DNA from: Micromonospora inyonensis | Lineage (GTDB): Bacteria > Actinomycetota > Actinomycetes > Mycobacteriales > Micromonosporaceae | DNA length: 64,000 nt | NCBI RefSeq assembly: GCF_900091415.1 | Contig: NZ_FMHU01000002.1 | Coordinates: forward strand, 3,162,001 to 3,226,000 | Reading direction: 5' to 3' | Shown here: positions 61,976 to 64,000 of the stretch, piece after piece | Layout: every line of letters starts with the position of its first letter | How positions within the stretch are numbered: position 1 is the stretch's first letter | Position numbers and translations under genes: made by a program | Notes under the pieces: model-generated | The model's input: the letters and a program-made list of their open reading frames with translations, nothing else | Told to the model about the DNA's origin: nothing | Database searches by the model: none

Positions 61976-62881
61976 TCAGCGGCGGGCGGGGAGCGGGACC
62001 GATCCGCCGGCCGGTACGCCCAGCAGGTCGGCCAGCCGGGCGGCGTCCCGCTGCGCCTGGTCGCCACAGCAGTTGTTCATCAGCACGTGCAGCTCGTCGG
62101 CCTGTCCGGCCAGCTCGGTCAGCAGTCCCGCCCAGTGCGTGAGCTCGTCCTCGGCGTACGCGTAGCGGAACCTCTCCTGCTTGTCGCCGCTCTCCCAGGC
62201 GCTGCTGTGCCCGTGGAACCGGATCATCGCCAGCCCGGCGGTGACGGTCAGGATGGGCGGGACCGACGAGGCGAACCCCTGGGGCATGTCGACGCAGACG
62301 AACGTCAGGTCGTGCTCCCGGAGCAGGTCGAGGGTGTCCAGCACGGTGGGCTCGGCGAACCAGGAGTGGTGACGCAGCTCGACGGCGACCCGGTGGGGCC
62401 GGCAACGCCCGGCGAGTTCGACGACGCGCCGTTTCGCCGCCTCACCGTGGGCGAACCACGGCGGGAACTGCAACAGCACCGCGCCCAGCCGGTCGGCCCC
62501 GGCGAGCGGTGCCAACGCGGCGTGGAACCTCACCCACAGCTCGTCGTACGCCCCGTCCGGCAGGTCGCGGCGCTGCACCTGCCGGCGCGTACCGGCCGGA
62601 CGCAGGTCCCGGGGCAGCACGGAGACCGGGGTCGGGTGCCCCGTGAACAGGCTGAACGCCTTGACGTCGAAGGTGAAGCCGTCAGGTGTGGCCGCCGCCC
62701 AGCCCTCGGCGGTCTCGGGTGTCGGCACCGCGTAGTAGGACGTGTCCACCTCGACCAGACCGAACCGGCCGGCGTAGTGACCGAGCCGGGCCGCCGGGGT
62801 CCGGGCGGTGCGGGGGTACCAGCCGGAGCGCAGCAGCATCTGGTCGGCCCAGGACGACGTACCTACCTTGATCACACCCAT
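61976..62881 (-). CDS. DUF72 (YecE-like) protein
   Basis: 301 residues. The family start KVGTSSWADQMLLRSGWYP is followed by FGLVEVDTSYYAVPTPETAEGWAA and FTFDVKAFSLFTGH. Later comes LLQFPPWFAHGEAAKRRV, then VAVELRHHSWF and FVCVDMPQGF. The end carries IRFHGHSSAWESGDK and VLMNNCCGDQAQRDA. It is a TIM-barrel family of unknown biochemical role. Length and all family motifs are intact. It is convergent with the P450 gene. Confidence 0.88.
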   Translation of the reverse strand: MGVIKVGTSSWADQMLLRSGWYPRTARTPAARLGHYAGRFGLVEVDTSYYAVPTPETAEGWAAATPDGFTFDVKAFSLFTGHPTPVSVLPRDLRPAGTRRQVQRRDLPDGAYDELWVRFHAALAPLAGADRLGAVLLQFPPWFAHGEAAKRRVVELAGRCRPHRVAVELRHHSWFAEPTVLDTLDLLREHDLTFVCVDMPQGFASSVPPILTVTAGLAMIRFHGHSSAWESGDKQERFRYAYAEDELTHWAGLLTELAGQADELHVLMNNCCGDQAQRDAARLADLLGVPAGGSVPLPARR

Positions 62882-63008
62882 GGGACCAGTTCACCCCCGG
62901 TGTCCGGATTCGGCAACCGGGGCGTCCCGACCGGGTCGTCCGCCGGGAAAGTGTCGGAGGCACCTCGTAGCGTGACGTCCGCATCGGACGACCCGAGAGG
63001 ACTCCCCC

Positions 63009-63515
63009 ATGACCGTTTCCGACATCCCGGCGACCGGCGAGCGCGCCGACCTCCTCCACTCGCTGACCCTGCACCGTGGCTTCCTCCGGCGCACGGTCGA
63101 CGGGCTCACCGACGAGCAGGCCGCCCGCCGCACGACGGTCAGCGAGCTGTGTCTCGGCGGCCTGGTCAAGCACGTCGCCGGGGTCGAGGAACGGTGGCTG
63201 CGCTTCGTGGTCGAGGGTCCGGCCGCGATGCACGCCGATCCGGACGCCTGGGCGACGCAGTTCCGCATGGTCGACGGGGAGACCCTGGCCGGTCTCCTCG
63301 ACCGGTACGCCGAGGTCGCACGTCGCACCGACGAGCTGCTGGCCACCGTCGACCTCGACGTCTCCCGTCCGCTGCCGTCGGCGCCCTGGTTCGAGCCGGG
63401 CGCCCGCTGGTCGGTACGGCGGGTGGTGCTGCACGTCATCGCCGAGACGGCCCAGCACGCCGGGCACGCGGACATCATCCGGGAGGCGCTCGACGGGCAG
63501 AAGACCATGGGCTGA
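63009..63515 (+). CDS. DinB/DUF664 family protein
   Basis: 168 residues. The four-helix DinB-like fold is suggested by LHRGFLRRTVDGLTDEQAA, LGGLVKHVAGVEERWLRFVV and RRVVLHVIAETAQHAGHADIIREALDG. Three His residues (in VKHVAG and AETAQHAGHAD) form the likely metal site. Related proteins are thiol (mycothiol)-dependent transferases in actinomycetes. The exact substrate is unknown. It is divergent from the DUF72 gene with a short gap. Confidence 0.85.
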   Translation: MTVSDIPATGERADLLHSLTLHRGFLRRTVDGLTDEQAARRTTVSELCLGGLVKHVAGVEERWLRFVVEGPAAMHADPDAWATQFRMVDGETLAGLLDRYAEVARRTDELLATVDLDVSRPLPSAPWFEPGARWSVRRVVLHVIAETAQHAGHADIIREALDGQKTMG

Positions 63516-63572
63516 CCCGCCCCGACGCCCCGGGCACCTCGGCCCGGGGTCGGTACGGGGGTGGGGGGTGGG

Positions 63573-63833
63573 TCAGGCGCGGGGTGGGCCCTGGTAGTTC
63601 GGTGCGACGTAGACCGGCAGGCGTTCACCGCCGGCACGGGCGTAGCGACGGGTGTACGTCACGTGACCATCGGCTCGGGAGGGCGGGAACCCCTCCGCGA
63701 CGTCACCTGTCCGCTCCGGGGCGAGCGGGACGGTGAAGCTGACCGGGAGCGACCGCAGGGCGGCGGATGCCCGGGCAGGCGTCACCTCGTGACGTTCGTT
63801 GTGCCAGGGACCACCGAGGAAGAGCACCTTCAT
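63573..63833 (-). CDS. small conserved hypothetical protein
   Basis: 86 residues from ATG 63833 (MKVLFLGGPWHNERHEVTP); an ATG at 63875 is possible. The middle (FTVPLAPERTGDVAEGFPP) and end (HVTYTRRYARAGGERLPVYVAPNY) show a beta-rich pattern seen in small actinobacterial proteins of unknown function. No catalytic motif is visible. It is convergent with the DinB gene. Confidence 0.6.
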   Translation of the reverse strand: MKVLFLGGPWHNERHEVTPARASAALRSLPVSFTVPLAPERTGDVAEGFPPSRADGHVTYTRRYARAGGERLPVYVAPNYQGPPRA

Positions 63834-64000
63834 GCCTTCATGTTCTCCTGTCGCAAACTGTGACGCCTCATCCATCGGTCCGTCGACGACTACCGTCCCG
63901 GTTGGACCTTGAGGTGTCGATCCGTCCGTTCTGCCGGTGACCCCAGGGATGATCCCGGACCGGTCCCGACGACCGGGCGGCTGATCCTCCGGTCGGTCAA
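63834..64000. other. right-hand edge, no gene seen
   Basis: These 167 bases contain no convincing gene start, RNA or repeat. They are probably an intergenic region running off the window. Confidence 0.4.

Overview
The window reads as high-GC actinomycete DNA, most likely from the family Micromonosporaceae. The evidence is GC-rich codon use, GTG and TTG starts, a type I-E style CRISPR repeat, an actinobacterial second type II topoisomerase pair and an actinobacterial-style c-di-AMP riboswitch leader. No rRNA or tRNA gene was seen. All identifications come from reading motifs by eye; no database search was run.

Region 1 (1-9350) is a decayed accessory island. A small putative specialised-metabolism locus (ATP-grasp ligase, amidinotransferase, OTCase-like carbamoyltransferase) is broken three times: by an IS630 element, by a one-base frameshift and by an IS5-type element. 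Both IS insertions keep exact target duplications, so the original reading frames can be reconstructed. An IS5-family remnant, an IS110 element with a probable bridge RNA, a divergent HTH/serine-recombinase pair around a concentric 40-bp dyad, and an orphan mini CRISPR array follow.

Region 2 (9350-22160) is dominated by one giant repetitive gene of about 11.6 kb, now split by several frameshifts. Its N-terminus resembles the membrane/channel part of actinobacterial CpnT/WXG100-type polymorphic toxins. Its C-terminal half carries 14 near-identical 112-residue units, each with a winged helix-turn-helix. Variation between units is concentrated in the recognition helix, which looks like a modular DNA-reading array. 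The gene is cut at its 3' end by an IS21-type terminus, into which a second identical IS5-type copy later inserted beside a membrane-protein fragment.

Region 3 (22197-46474) is a cell-wall glycopolymer (teichoic-acid-like) locus. It holds a GT-C membrane protein, UDP-GlcNAc 2-epimerase, several GT-B glycosyltransferases, a Gfo/Idh dehydrogenase and a DegT aminotransferase (amino-sugar steps), a TagGH-type ABC exporter, a fused CDP-ribitol synthase, a CDP-glycerol/ribitol polymerase and an acyltransferase. A second identical IS110 copy sits between the aminotransferase and dehydrogenase genes. A C39-like peptidase gene follows a probable c-di-AMP riboswitch.

Region 4 (46649-63833) is ordinary chromosome: an AlkB-like dioxygenase, an NCS2 permease, a topoisomerase IV pair whose B subunit carries a 484-residue intein with an HNH nuclease, an SGNH lipase, a divergent NsrR/flavohaemoglobin NO-defence pair, a GT4 glycosyltransferase, a CYP152-type P450 peroxygenase, and DUF72 and DinB proteins. 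Several convergent gene pairs are separated by strong GC-rich hairpins.
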